A stretch of 64,000 nucleotides of DNA from CAG-873 sp910578365 (GCA_951635545.1 OX620685.1:2356001-2420000), one strand, 5' to 3'. Counted from the stretch's first letter, positions 17,233 through 26,536 are shown. The notes: a model not told the origin generated them from the letters alone. Numbers and translations are program-made.

Positions 17233-18114
17233 ATGCGCTTGCGCATGTCCCGTGACCTGAGTGTCAGCGAGGCATGCGGGTTGCTTGGGGTGACTAAACA
17301 AGCGTGGTATGCCTTTTTCAAAAGGTCGTTCAAGGATGCCATTGACGAAGACCGCATCCTGGAATGCGTTCGCTCGATACGAGAGGATCTTCCGGCACTC
17401 GGAGTCAGAAAGATGAAGGACAGGTTACGTAAGGAGTTCTGTCTCGACATAGGCCGTGACCGCCTGTTCGATATCATGAACAGGCATAATCTTCTGATAC
17501 GTCCCCGAGTCCGCAGGACAAGGACAACCTTCTCCGATCACGGAATGAAGGTCTATCCGGATCTACGGAAAGACTTCGCGCCTGATGACATAAACCAGTT
17601 GTGGGTAAGCGACATAACATATATATGGCTTCCTGATCAGAATACATTTTACTATCTGTTTCTGATTACGGATGCCTATTCGAAGAAAATAGTGGGATGG
17701 GAGATTGCCGATAACATGCGGCATGAGAACGCCATGACGGCATTGAAGATGGCTTTCAGGCAATGCAGGAGAGGTCAGCATCCCATACACCACTCGGACA
17801 AGGGACTTCAGTATTGTGCCAAACCCTACGTGGAAATGCTTCGTAGACGCCACGCCCGAATCAGCATGACGGAAGGGCACGACCCACGTAACAACGGAAT
17901 TGCCGAAAGGGTAAACGGCATACTTAAAGAGGAGTTTCTGAAGCATATGGACGTAAGGAAGGACAACATACGGCAGGTGCTGGAGGATGTAATCAACACT
18001 TACCATACCCGCCGACCGCACCTCAGTCTCGGCATGCTGACTCCCGATGAAGTGCATCGCGGAGCGGTACCCGGACGTAAGCTCTGGAAAAAATATTACC
18101 TGAAATCTGCATGA
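17233..18114 (+). CDS. IS3-family OrfB (DDE transposase)
   Basis: 293 residues as a separate frame; in vivo probably made as OrfAB by -1 frameshifting. The integrase-core catalytic residues are WVSDITYI (first Asp), HHSDKGLQY (second Asp) and NNGIAERVNGILKEEFL (Glu with the +7 Lys). The N-terminal helix-turn-helix (VSEACGLLGVTKQAWYAF) is also standard. Frame intact. Confidence 0.93.
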   Translation: MRLRMSRDLSVSEACGLLGVTKQAWYAFFKRSFKDAIDEDRILECVRSIREDLPALGVRKMKDRLRKEFCLDIGRDRLFDIMNRHNLLIRPRVRRTRTTFSDHGMKVYPDLRKDFAPDDINQLWVSDITYIWLPDQNTFYYLFLITDAYSKKIVGWEIADNMRHENAMTALKMAFRQCRRGQHPIHHSDKGLQYCAKPYVEMLRRRHARISMTEGHDPRNNGIAERVNGILKEEFLKHMDVRKDNIRQVLEDVINTYHTRRPHLSLGMLTPDEVHRGAVPGRKLWKKYYLKSA

Positions 18115-18190
18115 GTCAAGATTTTTCAGTACTTTTGCATACCCCAACCGACGGGACTGACGGTGATTGCACTGCAAGTCTCAAAAATCC

Positions 18191-18209
18191 CCGGGGCATC
18201 GAGCCCCGG
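18191..18209. terminator. GC hairpin in the IS3 3' region
   Basis: CCGGGGC-atcga-GCCCCGG, a 7-bp GC stem followed by GAGGATTTTA. It may end transcription from the transposase or block read-in from outside. Confidence 0.4.
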
Positions 18210-18334
18210 AGGATTTTACCCCAACCTCGGGGATCTCAGGCTCATACCTGCATGTCTCCACAGTCTTCGGACTGTTTAACATTCATTCATAATCTCAAAC
18301 CCTCTGACCCGTCAATATTTTTCAGGACGCCACA

Positions 18335-18570
18335 ACATTTTTCTTGTCCTCAAGCCATGAAAGGTATTCAAGCACAAGTTTTTTTGTGACATACGCCGTG
18401 GTGATACGTTCTGAACGAATGTGTTGTGTCGTTTCAATGAAATCAATATATGATGACAACGCATTGGCATAAGATCTTACAGTGTGGGGACTGCAACCTT
18501 TCTCGGCACACAAATAGACCGAAAAGAAGTTTCCGATGTATCTGGCTATATATGTTTCTGTCCTGTTCAT
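18335..18570 (-). pseudogene. Third recombinase of a RIT element (ritC), N-terminal remnant
   Basis: Only about 78 residues remain: a SAM-like N-terminal segment (HTVRSYANALSSYIDFIE, then VTKKLVLEYLSWLEDKKN) of a tyrosine recombinase. The catalytic domain is gone. The gene starts 3 bp after the ritB stop, the tight packing typical of recombinase-in-trio elements. The coding sequence ends at the IS3 right end, and no continuation exists beyond the left end. Confidence 0.8.
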
Positions 18571-18573
18571 AAA

Positions 18574-19566
18574 CTATATTGTTTTTATCGTTGGGAATAC
18601 GTATTCTGATATGGGTGTGGTCAGTTCGGAGAAGTCTGGATATGCCTGATTGGTGATTCTGACATAATATTCGGTGTCGGTGACACATTTGTGCCCTAAC
18701 GCCACGGACAGTACCGGCAGGATGCAGTAAACATCACGGCCCTCTTTTGCCATCCGGTCAAGAGCATGCACGGCAAAGGTGTGTCGGAGGTCGTGTATCC
18801 TCGGTCCAATTCCGGGTATGTACTTTATGTCAGCATCCCTGAGTATCTTATGGAACCATGCGCCTATGCAGCTCGGATGTAGCCTATCGCCCCTGAGATT
18901 CACCAAAAAATAAGAGTCGGGATTATCTATGTTTTTGACAGGTAGTTTTCTCCTATAATCAAGATATTGCGTTACTGCATATTGAAGCGTAGGGATTATA
19001 GGCAGTAGGCGTTCCTGCCTGTTTTTCGTATTCCGGACGGTTATCTTACCCGTTTGTATATCAACATCTGAATTCTTCAGGCTGCACGCCTCTCCGATTC
19101 TCATACCGGTCGAGTAAAGAAGCCGAAGAAGAACCGGGACTGAAAATATTACTGAATGATAGCGCAACGAACCGAGGCGTAAGGCGTCGGCTGCTCGAAA
19201 AATCTTCTGTATTTCCTCCCTGGAATAGATATATGGCGTATACGTCTTTTTGGGTTTGCGGGGATATGCCGGCACCTCGCATTTTATTCCGAGTCTGATA
19301 AGATATTTACAGAACTGACCGATGGCGCTAATCTTCTCATATATTGTTGCGGGCTTGTTCCCGGACATGGTTTTCTCAACCCAATGGGCTATTGTTTCTG
19401 CCCTCAGCTCTACATTAGGGATACTTTCCTGAGTGGCGAATCGGTCAAAAAGACGCAATGCGTCATAGAGTCCGCTGCGGGGACTAAGACCGCCGGCATC
19501 CTTCATGGCTACAAAACGTTCCAGATACGGTGCAAACACGCTGGTGTATTTCCTGTTCTCATTCAT
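18574..19566 (-). CDS. Second recombinase of a RIT element (ritB)
   Basis: About 330 residues from the ATG at 19566. The catalytic set is STGMRIGEACSL (Arg I), IHDLRHTFAVHAL (H-x-x-R-H), LGHKCVTDTEYY (His and Tyr). The start overlaps the end of the first recombinase by 8 bp. RIT elements carry three different tyrosine recombinases in this order and move as a unit. Frame intact, but the trio is incomplete. Confidence 0.85.
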   Translation of the reverse strand: MNENRKYTSVFAPYLERFVAMKDAGGLSPRSGLYDALRLFDRFATQESIPNVELRAETIAHWVEKTMSGNKPATIYEKISAIGQFCKYLIRLGIKCEVPAYPRKPKKTYTPYIYSREEIQKIFRAADALRLGSLRYHSVIFSVPVLLRLLYSTGMRIGEACSLKNSDVDIQTGKITVRNTKNRQERLLPIIPTLQYAVTQYLDYRRKLPVKNIDNPDSYFLVNLRGDRLHPSCIGAWFHKILRDADIKYIPGIGPRIHDLRHTFAVHALDRMAKEGRDVYCILPVLSVALGHKCVTDTEYYVRITNQAYPDFSELTTPISEYVFPTIKTI

Positions 19567-20737
19567 AAAATCCACCGTTTGATTGATTGTAAAAATTATC
19601 ATCCACTTGTGGCACATCATGCATACAACGTGTCAATGAATTGATGTCTATGCGCAAGTAGTTCATTGTCACGTCAGTCCCACTATGGCCCAACGTTTCA
19701 GAGATGCACACGAGCCCTGTCCCTTGCTGGAGCAGACGGGTCGCAAGTGAAAACCGCATTGAATGAGGCCCGTGTTTACGTCCGGCGGTATGTATGTTGC
19801 TTCCCACAATCACATTTGAAATGTGTCTTGCTGCACCGGATCGGTTCATTGGGGTATATGGAAGTACATGAGTCACGAAAATATTGGGGCTTGATGTCTT
19901 TGGTCTTACTTTCAGATATGACACAATCGCCTCTCCGACATCTTTCAACAAAGGCAGTTCAACGGTTCTACCTGTTTTCGCTTGAATGATATTCAGCATG
20001 GATCTGTCCCAGTCCAAATCGTCAAATGTAAGTCCGATGATGTCGGAAATCCTTAAACCGAGCCTCGTGGAAAGGAGGAGCATGGCATATGTGCGCTTAC
20101 CTATCGGGCCGCTACGATCAACATGGGATTCTATGGCCTTAATTTCGTCCCTTTCATATGTCGATGGCAATCTACTTGTTCTCGTCGAATGCATTAACTC
20201 AAAGATATATGTCATATCCTTTATGTCGGGATGCCTTTTAGATACATACCGGTAGAATTGCCTCATGGTGCTAAGACGGCTGCTTTTCGATTCCTCCACA
20301 TTGAGAAACGCAATGATGTCGGACTCTTCTATCTGGGCAAAAGTGGTCTTTCCATTGACATTTAATGATGTCACAAAGTATGAGAGAAGTCTCTGATAAT
20401 TCTCGACGGTAATAAGCCGGCAACGTTGTCCTATCTTATAGACAAGGAATTCTTTGCAGACAGCTCCTATTTCGCCGGGTAATGGGGGTTCTGCGACACG
20501 TTTGGCATGTTTAGGTATGTTACCGGTTTGGAAAAATGCATCTAATATTCTGATACTTCGCTTATACCGTCTTTGTGCGGACGGAGTAAGTGTTGGAAGT
20601 GTCTCAAATAGGAACCGCCTCCCAATCTCACAAGTATAAGCCGTTGCTCCGATCTTTTTAAGGTAAGGCAACACATGGAGTATCCATCGGCGCATGTGGA
20701 CTTTTACGCAGCCGGGGGAATAGCCTGATTCATCCAT
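19559..20737 (-). CDS. First recombinase of a RIT element (ritA)
   Basis: 392 residues. An N-terminal SAM-like half precedes the catalytic domain with STRLGLRISDIIGL (Arg I), HGPHSMRFSLATRLL (H-x-x-R) and LGHSGTDVTMNYLRID (His, Tyr). It is the promoter-proximal gene of the three. An open stretch upstream of the ATG lacks another start codon, so 20737 is kept as the start. Confidence 0.85.
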   Translation of the reverse strand: MDESGYSPGCVKVHMRRWILHVLPYLKKIGATAYTCEIGRRFLFETLPTLTPSAQRRYKRSIRILDAFFQTGNIPKHAKRVAEPPLPGEIGAVCKEFLVYKIGQRCRLITVENYQRLLSYFVTSLNVNGKTTFAQIEESDIIAFLNVEESKSSRLSTMRQFYRYVSKRHPDIKDMTYIFELMHSTRTSRLPSTYERDEIKAIESHVDRSGPIGKRTYAMLLLSTRLGLRISDIIGLTFDDLDWDRSMLNIIQAKTGRTVELPLLKDVGEAIVSYLKVRPKTSSPNIFVTHVLPYTPMNRSGAARHISNVIVGSNIHTAGRKHGPHSMRFSLATRLLQQGTGLVCISETLGHSGTDVTMNYLRIDINSLTRCMHDVPQVDDNFYNQSNGGFYE

Positions 20738-20946
20738 TTGTCTTGAACAATTCCGGATGAGTTCATCGAAAGAGGAAATTGAGGTGGTCTTGGCTGTAAA
20801 TTTTAGAAGTTTATCATTTTAACACATAAATTGTGTCAATAGTTTAATATTATCCAAACATATTATCTTAAAGATAAATTGGTGTGCAATGATATACATG
20901 TTCATAGTCAATATTGCTTTGGATAACGTTATACTTTTGATAATAG

Positions 20947-20972
20947 GGCTTATCCATAGCTTTTGATAAGCC
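20947..20972. repeat. Inverted repeat at the RIT/lysozyme junction
   Basis: GGCTTATC at 20947-20954 pairs with GATAAGCC at 20965-20972, exactly where similarity to lysozyme starts on the right. It probably belongs to the RIT terminus; the other end of the element has been lost. Confidence 0.45.
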
Positions 20973-21306
20973 TTATGTGGGCTACGGTCATTGCGTACAG
21001 CCGGGAGAACCATATCGCCGAGGTGTGCAACTGACCGAGGCTCAAGCCGACGCGCTACTGCGAAAAGACCTCCGCAAATTCTGTGCTCTATACTCACAAT
21101 ACGGCAAAGACAGCGTGCTGTTAGGCGCATTAGCCTATAACTGCGGGCCCGGAGTAGTCAACAAATCCTCAATCCTGAAAAAACTCCGCCGTGGCGATAG
21201 AAACATTTTCAAGGAATACACCGCCCATTGCCGCTACAAAGGCAAGTGGCACAAGCAACTGCACCAGCGTAGGCTGACCGAGTTTGCCGCCCTGTATGTG
21301 CGGTAA
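20971..21306 (+). pseudogene. Phage-type lysozyme of a conjugative transposon, N-terminus missing
   Basis: The frame resumes as PYVGYGHCVQPGE (the GH24 active-site strand) and continues with LTEAQADALLRKDL and LGALAYNCGPG, both standard for lysozymes in Bacteroidales conjugative elements. The residues carrying the catalytic Glu are absent. The break coincides with the RIT edge, so the RIT insertion split it. The missing 5' part is not found elsewhere in the window. Confidence 0.8.
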
Positions 21307-21319
21307 TTAAGATGCAAGC

Positions 21320-21400
21320 CAAACGCCGCCTTTGGGCGGCCGAAATTTTCAGCAAAATCAGTGGCGCAACTCTATCACAGGGTCGCGCCACTTGTCATAT
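21320..21400. terminator. Two hairpins between convergent genes
   Basis: CCGCC-ttt-GGGCGG near 21327-21340, and AGTGGCGC paired with GCGCCACT near 21359-21392. They lie between the rightward lysozyme remnant and the leftward operon, where a bidirectional terminator would be expected. Confidence 0.45.
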
Positions 21401-21422
21401 TACGATTTGGCAAATAATATCT

Positions 21423-21740
21423 TTACATATAAAGGTGCATACCGGTCACATCTGAAAAGATGTCCTCAAGCATATCGCAATAGACACCTTCATAGGTCTT
21501 GATGTCCTTGATTTTGACCTCAAAAGTCTTGCGGCTGAACGATAGACGGTAGAACCTCACATTGTAGAGGTCTGCGCCTGCATCATAGATGATTTCAAGA
21601 CGGTTAGCCGATGTCTTGTTACGGCTAAGGCTCATTCTCAATCCGTTGCCGAGGTTGATGAAGTTGTGGCTTCCGGTCATTGCCACAAACCGCTTGCCTC
21701 CGATTTGTCGGAGTATGGTTGCTGCTATCTGATTGTCCAT
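21423..21740 (-). CDS. Conjugative-element hypothetical protein
   Basis: 105 residues, beta-rich (SRNKTSANRLEIIYDAGADLYNVRFYRLSF), without signal peptide or catalytic motif. Proteins of this kind sit beside DUF3873 and PcfJ/PcfK genes in Bacteroidales conjugative transposons; I cannot give a molecular role. Last gene of the leftward operon, overlapping the DUF3873 gene by 16 bp. Confidence 0.7.
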   Translation of the reverse strand: MDNQIAATILRQIGGKRFVAMTGSHNFINLGNGLRMSLSRNKTSANRLEIIYDAGADLYNVRFYRLSFSRKTFEVKIKDIKTYEGVYCDMLEDIFSDVTGMHLYM

Positions 21741-21976
21741 AGTGCTTTATTTTGAGTGTTATGTTTCTTGTTGAGCCATTCATCACGTTTGCGTCTGCAC
21801 TCTGCGAGTGTGGGAGCGACACAAGAGAACAGCTCGTTGTAGTTATCTCGGTAGTCGTACATCACACGGCTTATCCGCTTGCCACGATGGGCAGAGTAGA
21901 AAGTTTCGTATTGTTCAGTGCCGTGAGCGGTGGTTGTGCTCACTCCGTTGGCGGTCATTCTCGTTGCCATATTCAT
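21725..21976 (-). CDS. DUF3873-family protein
   Basis: 83 residues. NGVSTTTAHGTEQYETF followed by YDYRDNYNELFSCVAPTLAECRRKRDEWL is the DUF3873 pattern. Function unknown; a consistent member of Bacteroidales conjugative transposons, where it lies near the transfer genes. Confidence 0.8.
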   Translation of the reverse strand: MNMATRMTANGVSTTTAHGTEQYETFYSAHRGKRISRVMYDYRDNYNELFSCVAPTLAECRRKRDEWLNKKHNTQNKALWTIR

Positions 21977-21983
21977 AAGTGTT

Positions 21984-22241
21984 TTAGAAATTCACAATCA
22001 TCATTCGCTGGTCGAATGTCTTTACTGGGTCGCTGACAAGGCGTTGCTTTACCCAAAAGTGGTGTTTGCCGTAGCCATATAGGAAAAACTTGTTGAGGTC
22101 GGTACGCTCGGCGCATACGGCTACCGTTTCCCTCAGTTCGGTTTCATTGCGTGTCAGCAATATGCGGTTTATGAGGTCAAGCACAACCGCTCTTATCTTA
22201 TCGTCAAAGTCAAATATCAGACTTTCAATTATCACGTTCAT
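21984..22241 (-). CDS. Small conjugative-element protein
   Basis: About 85 residues from the internal ATG at 22241 (MNVIIESLIFDFDDKIRAVV). A longer version reading from 22295 would start directly at the PcfJ stop. Predicted soluble and mostly helical. No family recognised; kept because of operon position and good coding character. Confidence 0.6.
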   Translation of the reverse strand: MNVIIESLIFDFDDKIRAVVLDLINRILLTRNETELRETVAVCAERTDLNKFFLYGYGKHHFWVKQRLVSDPVKTFDQRMMIVNF

Positions 22242-22295
22242 ATCTTGTGGGGTGTTGTGACCTGCGCCAATGCTGACGCAGGTCGGATTAAACAT

Positions 22296-23624
22296 TCAGG
22301 CGGTCATTCTCTTGCGGATTAGCTTGGCGTTGTTGTTGACAAGGTTGATGATGCGGTTGTGGTATTTGGTGTCCTTGTTGTATTTGCCGTGGCACTGCAC
22401 CACTTTGAGGGTCTTTAAGTCAACCTCAACGGTTTCAATTATCTCATCGCCAATCCTTGCGGAAAGAATTAGGGTGTCTTCCTTGCGGTAATATCCCGCT
22501 CCGAACACGCAGATGTCCTGCATCCTGCCTTCCTCATAGTATTCATCTATGCTTTCAAGCACTTTGATTGTCAACTCGTTGTCAGTGATTACCAATCCGA
22601 AGAACTTGGATTTTAAGGCAATGAACTTATCTTCATTCTCCTTTTCTTTGAGTAACCTCTGTTGCTCACGCTCACGCCTTTCTATCTCATATTGCCGTTC
22701 ACGCTCGGCTCTCGCTTTCTCCCTCTTGGCGTCAATAAGCCTATTGACTCGGTCGTGTGCCTCGATAAAATCTTGTGGGCAGATGTTCTTGGGATTGCGA
22801 ATATCCTTATCCAAATTCTTCAGCATCATCAGATAGTCACACCACATTCCGATATTGTTGATTTGATAGTGGTGGCGTTTGGCTATCAGATACGATGCCC
22901 AAAGATTGTCGGCAGTCGTGCGATTGGAGAGAAAGTATTTCATTTCCTCAATCTCTCCGGCTTTCATCAGCGTTTCAATCCGTTGGTCGGAAAGGAGAGC
23001 CTTGAAAAGACGCACGGGAGATACTCCGTGGAAATCGCCTTTGAAGCCATTTCGCTTAAGTTGCGGAAGAATTGACATTCTTGGATAAACATCGCCCCAT
23101 GCCACAACCTCGTCATATAGGCTGTTGTGCGGTCTTACCTCCATATCGCTGTCCAATGCCCATACATCGCAGTAGTAGAATGGAAAGCCACGGAGTAGAG
23201 CCATATCGGTGACTTTGCCGTTGGAAGAAATCCACCTTTGGACTACCTCATGGCAGTAAAACTGCATAGGCTGCCCCTTACGGCTGACATATTTAACTTG
23301 CGACACACGGATAACTTGAAAACCTTTGCAGGTGGTTATCACGCTGAAATATCGTGTCTGGTTCATAGTGCGCCTGCGTGTTTCCTGCACTTTGAGTTCA
23401 GAACCGCAGATTGGGCATCGGCAACCGCATAGATTATCGGCAAGGGTGCTTTTGCTGTGCCATACATGACCGCAGTCGGAGCAAGTCATCGTGCCATTCT
23501 TGGTGCGGTAGGCAATGTGTTCGATGCAATGTTTGTATGCCCATTCAAACTGAGCGTCAGATATTGGGCTGAGGGTAGCCGATAGTCTTGCAACCTCTTT
23601 CTGTATCTTGGTCTTGGGTGTCAT
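22296..23624 (-). CDS. PcfJ-like protein
   Basis: 442 residues. The N-terminal zinc-ribbon CSDCGHVW...CGCRCPICGSEL (about residues 50-79) and the central helical domain follow the PcfJ family found in conjugative elements. A highly charged coiled coil (about 300-345, REKARAERERQYEIERRERE) separates it from a C-terminal beta domain. PcfJ function is unknown. It lies 12 bp after the PcfK gene, the usual pair. Confidence 0.88.
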   Translation of the reverse strand: MTPKTKIQKEVARLSATLSPISDAQFEWAYKHCIEHIAYRTKNGTMTCSDCGHVWHSKSTLADNLCGCRCPICGSELKVQETRRRTMNQTRYFSVITTCKGFQVIRVSQVKYVSRKGQPMQFYCHEVVQRWISSNGKVTDMALLRGFPFYYCDVWALDSDMEVRPHNSLYDEVVAWGDVYPRMSILPQLKRNGFKGDFHGVSPVRLFKALLSDQRIETLMKAGEIEEMKYFLSNRTTADNLWASYLIAKRHHYQINNIGMWCDYLMMLKNLDKDIRNPKNICPQDFIEAHDRVNRLIDAKREKARAERERQYEIERREREQQRLLKEKENEDKFIALKSKFFGLVITDNELTIKVLESIDEYYEEGRMQDICVFGAGYYRKEDTLILSARIGDEIIETVEVDLKTLKVVQCHGKYNKDTKYHNRIINLVNNNAKLIRKRMTA

Positions 23625-23636
23625 AGCGGTGTGGTG

Positions 23637-24074
23637 TTAAAAGTCAAAAAGACTTGGTTGAACATCTTGGGTTTTCTTCTCGGTGGTCGGCTTGGGTTGG
23701 GAGTGCTTGCGCATCTTTGCCATTTCCTCTTGGCGCAGACGTTCTATCGCGTCCTGTCGTGCCTGTTCCTTTTCTTCCTCGGTCAACTCTACCGTATGGT
23801 TTACCACCACTTTGCAGTTGATAGGATTGCCCACCTCTATCTCGTTTTCCTCAAAGTAGTGTACGGCTTTTCCGAAAATCTCATCATCAGTAAATCCGTT
23901 GCAACCGCTTTTCTTGACCTCGTTGATTATATAGGTCACGCAGTCCTCTACGGACTTTGAGGGGTTTGCGAACTTGACGGCGAAAAGCACGTCATTCTCG
24001 GCTCTCTTTTCAAGGTAGTGACGGATAGTGTCCGCAAATGCCATAGTACCTTTGTTTTCATTCTTGTTTGCCAT
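23637..24074 (-). CDS. PcfK-like protein
   Basis: 145 residues. FADTIRHYLEKRAENDVLFAVKFANPSKSVEDCVTYI and GFTDDEIFGKAVHYFEED-like EENEIEV are family hallmarks. The C-terminal tail is charged and ends QPSLFDF. Partner gene of PcfJ; both are carried by conjugative transposons, role unclear. Confidence 0.88.
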   Translation of the reverse strand: MANKNENKGTMAFADTIRHYLEKRAENDVLFAVKFANPSKSVEDCVTYIINEVKKSGCNGFTDDEIFGKAVHYFEENEIEVGNPINCKVVVNHTVELTEEEKEQARQDAIERLRQEEMAKMRKHSQPKPTTEKKTQDVQPSLFDF

Positions 24075-24086
24075 AGTCGTAATATT

Positions 24087-24311
24087 TTAGAGTGTCATTA
24101 ACCAATAGATTATCGCTATCATCGTCAGTATGGAGATTAGCCACCCCACACCTCGGAGTATCGGTCGGACTACAACCCACATTATCAGAGCCACTATTAA
24201 GCCGATTATGCAACCAACCACTTTCGCCAACCCTTTGATTATGCGGTATTGATGGGAGGTTTGGTGAGCTTCGCTTCGACCTAAATTTCTATGTTGTTTT
24301 GTAGCTGTCAT
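24087..24311 (-). CDS. Small membrane protein of the conjugative element
   Basis: 74 residues with two predicted transmembrane segments, VVGCIIGLIVALIMWVVV and LISILTMIAIIYWLMTL, after a basic N-terminus. First gene of the leftward PcfK/PcfJ operon. Function unknown. Confidence 0.65.
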   Translation of the reverse strand: MTATKQHRNLGRSEAHQTSHQYRIIKGLAKVVGCIIGLIVALIMWVVVRPILRGVGWLISILTMIAIIYWLMTL

Positions 24312-24869
24312 ATCGGTGGGTACTTTTTTTTAACCATGCGTCCAATGACGGTGTGGCTGTATGAGTTGCTCGACGCCTCAATGACGTATGGCGACAAAAA
24401 AGGAATGTTCAGGCAGGCAGGAACAAATACTACCTCCGCAGGAGCGTGGAGATTTTTCCATGACTGAATGAACATTCCTTAGCCATACGTTTAATCAGGC
24501 GAGCTACTTATACTTGCCCATCTGTTATTGTGATGCTATGATTGAAAACGGTACCCCCGATATGACAGCCCGAAACAACATATAGACCCGGCAACCGTCA
24601 GTGTTGCCGATGGTTCTGAACCCTCTGAAAAAGAATGATTGAAAAACTGATAATGGCACAGTCCAATCCCGATAAGGCATAGTCTATGATTTCACATCAT
24701 TGTCTATGCCCGTGGATTGCAACAACAAGCGGAGAGTGGCGTGGCGGTCTTGGTCCATTCATGGCTGACTGCCACACCTCTCTCCGCTTTCAAACGGTAT
24801 GAAACAATTAAAGGAGATGATACCCCGTGTGGGAAATATCATCTCCTTTATCTTTTAATGCAGAACTGC
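24312..24869. other. 558-bp noncoding region rich in inverted repeats
   Basis: No gene. Elements seen: (1) a nested stem at 24368-24504 with arms GCTCG/CGAGC and GCCT/AGGC, then ACGTATGG/CCATACGT (24384-24391, 24483-24490), then GGAATGTTCA/TGAACATTCC (24402-24411, 24469-24478); (2) GGCAAC/GTTGCC at 24590-24608; (3) GGCATAG-tct-ATGAT/ATCAT-tgt-CTATGCC at 24676-24710; (4) 17-nt arms, 15 matching, at 24729-24745 and 24771-24787. It lies between the integrase stop and the first pcf-operon gene. It could be an RNA leader, an oriT or an attachment region. Confidence 0.6.
24810..24849 (-). terminator. Terminator hairpin after the integrase gene
   Basis: AAAGGAGATGATA and TATCATCTCCTTT form a perfect 13-bp stem with a 14-base loop, 20 bp past the integrase stop. 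The minus-strand continuation TTTAATTG is moderately T-rich. Confidence 0.7.
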
Positions 24870-26153
24870 TCAGATTGCTTCCTTGTCTGATTCTTCCTTG
24901 ACCTTCTGCTTTTTCGGTTTGCCGAGGTTCATGGTGTCCCTGATGCTGTTCATGTCACGCAGGATTGATGAGTCAAGCACTCTGGCGTAACGCTCGGTCA
25001 TTTTAACGCTGGCGTGTCCGAGCATCTTCGACACGTTTTTCAGACTAACGCCTTGCGAAAGGCAGACGGTGGCGTATGTGTGCCGGGCCACATGGGTGGT
25101 GAGATACTTGTCAATCTTGCAGATTGTGGCAATCTCTTTCAGATAGCGGTTCATCACCTGATTGCTCGGAATGGGGAGCAACACACCTTTTTTCGCCGCC
25201 TTCTTGTCGCCGCGATATTTCTCTATTATTTCAAGAGGAATATCCAGCAGGGGAATATTGCTCATTTGGCGCGTCTTCTGACGGGGCTTGCGTATCCACT
25301 TATTCCCCTCGTTGTCGGTCACGATATGTTCCTCGGTAAGCTGGGAAACATCAGTGAAGGCAAGGCCAGTGAACGCCGACATCAGAAACATATCACGCAC
25401 CACCTCCAATCGCTTGCTTCCCGGATCACATTCATAGATGCGGTTGACTTCCTCGATAGTGAGAAACTCCGGGTCGGTGGGTTCCTCGCGGAATTTAATT
25501 CCGGCAAACGGATCTTTGTGTATCCAGTCGTTGGCGATGCAGCGGTTTGTAATCTTCTTCAACGCCTTCATGTAGCGGATAAGCGTGTTCTGGCAAAGGT
25601 CTTTCTCCGTTTTGAGATAGACCTCGTAGGCGCGGATTACCTCGCCGGTAAAATCCGAAAGGGGCAGGTCGGGCACATCGTATTTCTCCTTTATCATTTC
25701 GCAGAGGTAACGCTTCATCGACTCGTAGCGTCTGACGGTAATCTTCACAAAGTCCTTGCCGATTAGTTTCTCCGCTTCTTCGTTGTGTTCCTGAATTACT
25801 TGAAGGATTGTCCGCTCCTGTTTGCGAACCTGTCCGATGCCGTAGAAACGCTGTTGAACCACAGCGGGAGTGATTTCCTCGCCGTTCTGCTGAAGCTCGG
25901 TTATTATCTGGTGGATTTTGATGCGGGCTTCCTCGATAAAACGGTTGAGGTCAACGGCAGTCTTGCTCGTGCCTTTCGCACGTTCCTTTGACTGATCCCA
26001 CAGATTGGGAAGGATACTTTTGCGGATATTATTTTCTACGCGCTGTCCGTCCACAGTGATACGCATACTCACAGAGGCTTCTCCGCTCTTGAGTAGCTTG
26101 GTCTTTTTAAGAAAAAAAGACACACGGAAATTGGTTTTGCTTCTCATTGCCAA
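24870..26153 (-). CDS. CTnDOT-type tyrosine integrase
   Basis: 427 residues. Arm-binding N-terminus (FRVSFFLKKTKLLKSGEASV), core-binding domain (about 110-215) and catalytic domain. The visible catalytic residues are HVARHTYAT (H-x-x-R-H) and LGHASVKMTERYARV (His, Tyr). The first Arg position is replaced by Ala in TGLAFTDVSQL, as known for IntDOT-like enzymes. It could serve the conjugative element to the left or, given the int-repressor-cro order, the prophage to the right. Position alone cannot decide. Confidence 0.9.
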   Translation of the reverse strand: MAMRSKTNFRVSFFLKKTKLLKSGEASVSMRITVDGQRVENNIRKSILPNLWDQSKERAKGTSKTAVDLNRFIEEARIKIHQIITELQQNGEEITPAVVQQRFYGIGQVRKQERTILQVIQEHNEEAEKLIGKDFVKITVRRYESMKRYLCEMIKEKYDVPDLPLSDFTGEVIRAYEVYLKTEKDLCQNTLIRYMKALKKITNRCIANDWIHKDPFAGIKFREEPTDPEFLTIEEVNRIYECDPGSKRLEVVRDMFLMSAFTGLAFTDVSQLTEEHIVTDNEGNKWIRKPRQKTRQMSNIPLLDIPLEIIEKYRGDKKAAKKGVLLPIPSNQVMNRYLKEIATICKIDKYLTTHVARHTYATVCLSQGVSLKNVSKMLGHASVKMTERYARVLDSSILRDMNSIRDTMNLGKPKKQKVKEESDKEAI

Positions 26154-26536
26154 ATTCTTGTGTTAAAGGTTTGCGACGCGGTGGAGCAAAACTGATATAG
26201 ATTTTGATAAATAACTCGTTGAAACATAGTATCTAAACGCTGTTTCGGTGGAGATTGTTCAGTGGATATTTCGGCTCCACCGATTTCTACACCACCGCCG
26301 GGAGAAATTTTTTCAAAAAAAATTTTCAGAGTGGCTCCGCCTTGTCAAAGTTCTGTTGATTATCTCTTCACAGAGGATCCTTTTAAGAATTTGGGCATAA
26401 TGTTGTAAAATGCGTGATTGCAGATAGATAGCAAGCCGTGGGGTGGTGTGGATTTCAATCTTGCTCCACCAAATCTCGTTTGCTACCCTGCTGGATTGGT
26501 GTGGATTGAGCGTTTTGCCTTACCCCTAAAATGCGA

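Larger units (their letters stand above)
16680..18334 (+). mobile_element. IS3-family insertion sequence
   Basis: Imperfect terminal inverted repeats start TGTCTAGTCCGGAAAA on the left and TGTGGCGTCCTGAAAA on the right (minus strand). They flank two overlapping transposase frames plus about 200 bp of 3' noncoding DNA. I find no target duplication: the left flank is ACCGT and the right flank ACATT. The right end abuts a truncated recombinase gene whose missing half is not on the left side, so an IS-linked deletion is likely. The exact ends may shift by 2 bp. Confidence 0.85.

Noticed and set aside
18111..18389. 92-codon plus-strand open frame after the IS3 transposase
   Set aside because: It crosses the IS end and a strong GC hairpin and has no recognisable protein character.
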